Assembly: GCA_018267725.1 (NCBI GenBank) | Contig: JAFDXY010000018.1 | Span: 144,256 to 208,255 of the forward strand | DNA: 64,000 nt | Origin: Bacteroidota bacterium | Lineage (GTDB): Bacteria > Bacteroidota > Bacteroidia > Chitinophagales > Chitinophagaceae | Reading direction: 5' to 3' | In this document: positions 63,877 through 64,000 of the stretch, piece after piece | How the letters are laid out: every line of letters starts with the position of its first letter | Numbering within the stretch: position 1 is the first letter of the stretch | Notes under the pieces: generated by a model | Told to the model about the DNA's origin: nothing | Databases searched by the model: none | The model's input: only the letters and a program-made list of their open reading frames with translations | Translations under genes and position numbers: made by a program

Positions 63877-64000
63877 TTAATGCTGCACCAATATTTTCTT
63901 TTGTACTGTTTTTTCTCCGTTGCTTATTTTCAGTACATACATACCGGTGGCTAAATTGCTTACATCTACCGCAGCTTGTTGGCTATTGTTGTACTGCAAT
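63877..64000 (-). CDS. 3' end of a gene for a type IX-secreted protein (sorting domain)
   Basis: Partial: the frame enters from the window edge and ends at the stop 63879-63877. The last 41 residues read LQYNNSQQAAVDVSNLATG, then MYVLKISNGEKTVQKKILVQ and a final His. This is the standard C-terminal type A sorting domain of the type IX secretion system (V-S-L-x-x-G-x-Y-x-x-x-I and a final K-x-x-V). The protein is therefore exported by that system; what it does cannot be known from this fragment. Confidence 0.85.
   Translation of the reverse strand, partial: LQYNNSQQAAVDVSNLATGMYVLKISNGEKTVQKKILVQH

Overview
The window looks like chromosomal DNA of a Bacteroidota bacterium, most likely order Chitinophagales and perhaps family Chitinophagaceae (inference). 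The DNA is AT-rich and has almost no Shine-Dalgarno sequences. Several genes are preceded by the Bacteroidota -7 promoter element TAnnTTTG, most often as TACATTTG. Families typical of the phylum are present: DUF4836, DUF4290, a PSP1/RicT protein with a Cys-rich N-terminus, a propeller-type histidine kinase with a LytTR regulator, and a type IX secretion sorting tail. I saw no rRNA, tRNA, CRISPR array, transposase or prophage.

Layout. 1-3.6 kb: a DUF4836 lipoprotein and a small ABC transporter (ATPase plus FtsX-like permease). 3.6-7.7 kb (minus strand): pseudouridine breakdown (psuK, psuG), GDP-mannose synthesis (manC) and arabinose-5-phosphate isomerase (kdsD). 8-14.4 kb: recQ, a YitT-family protein, a PfkB kinase, murA and a DUF4290 gene. 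14.5-24.4 kb: a two-component pair followed by five tightly packed genes for mostly secreted proteins, including one OmpA protein; this is the least explained part. 24.5-33.4 kb: pheS, recO, an amidohydrolase pair, rplM-rpsI-rpsB, tsf, a carB gene that codes only for the first half of the enzyme, and bcp. 33.4-42.2 kb: a periplasmic isomerase and thioredoxin pair, then rlmD, two rhomboid proteases and two membrane-anchored EEP-family phosphoesterases in one run. 42.3-50.4 kb: cysS, ricT, an S9 peptidase, and a sigma/anti-sigma/secreted-protein unit. 50.5-58.8 kb: flavin reductase, two secreted proteins of unknown function, an orphan response regulator, a four-helix-bundle protein, a FAH-family hydrolase, an aminotransferase, pyrH and a TolC-like channel. 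58.9-64 kb (minus strand): infB, nusA and rimP as one transcription-translation operon, then the 3' end of a type IX-secreted protein gene.

Most genes are housekeeping and have clear families. Points worth a second look are the split carB, MurA with Asp in place of the catalytic Cys, the two-component/OmpA gene run, a dispersed ~31-bp intergenic repeat, a short duplicated piece of the flavin reductase 5' end bracketing three genes, an ABC ATPase without its switch histidine, and Gly/Arg/Asn-rich tails on several RNA-linked proteins. No intergenic gap exceeds 300 bases; the largest (27859-28142 and 45106-45401) hold a probable ribosomal-protein leader and one repeat copy.
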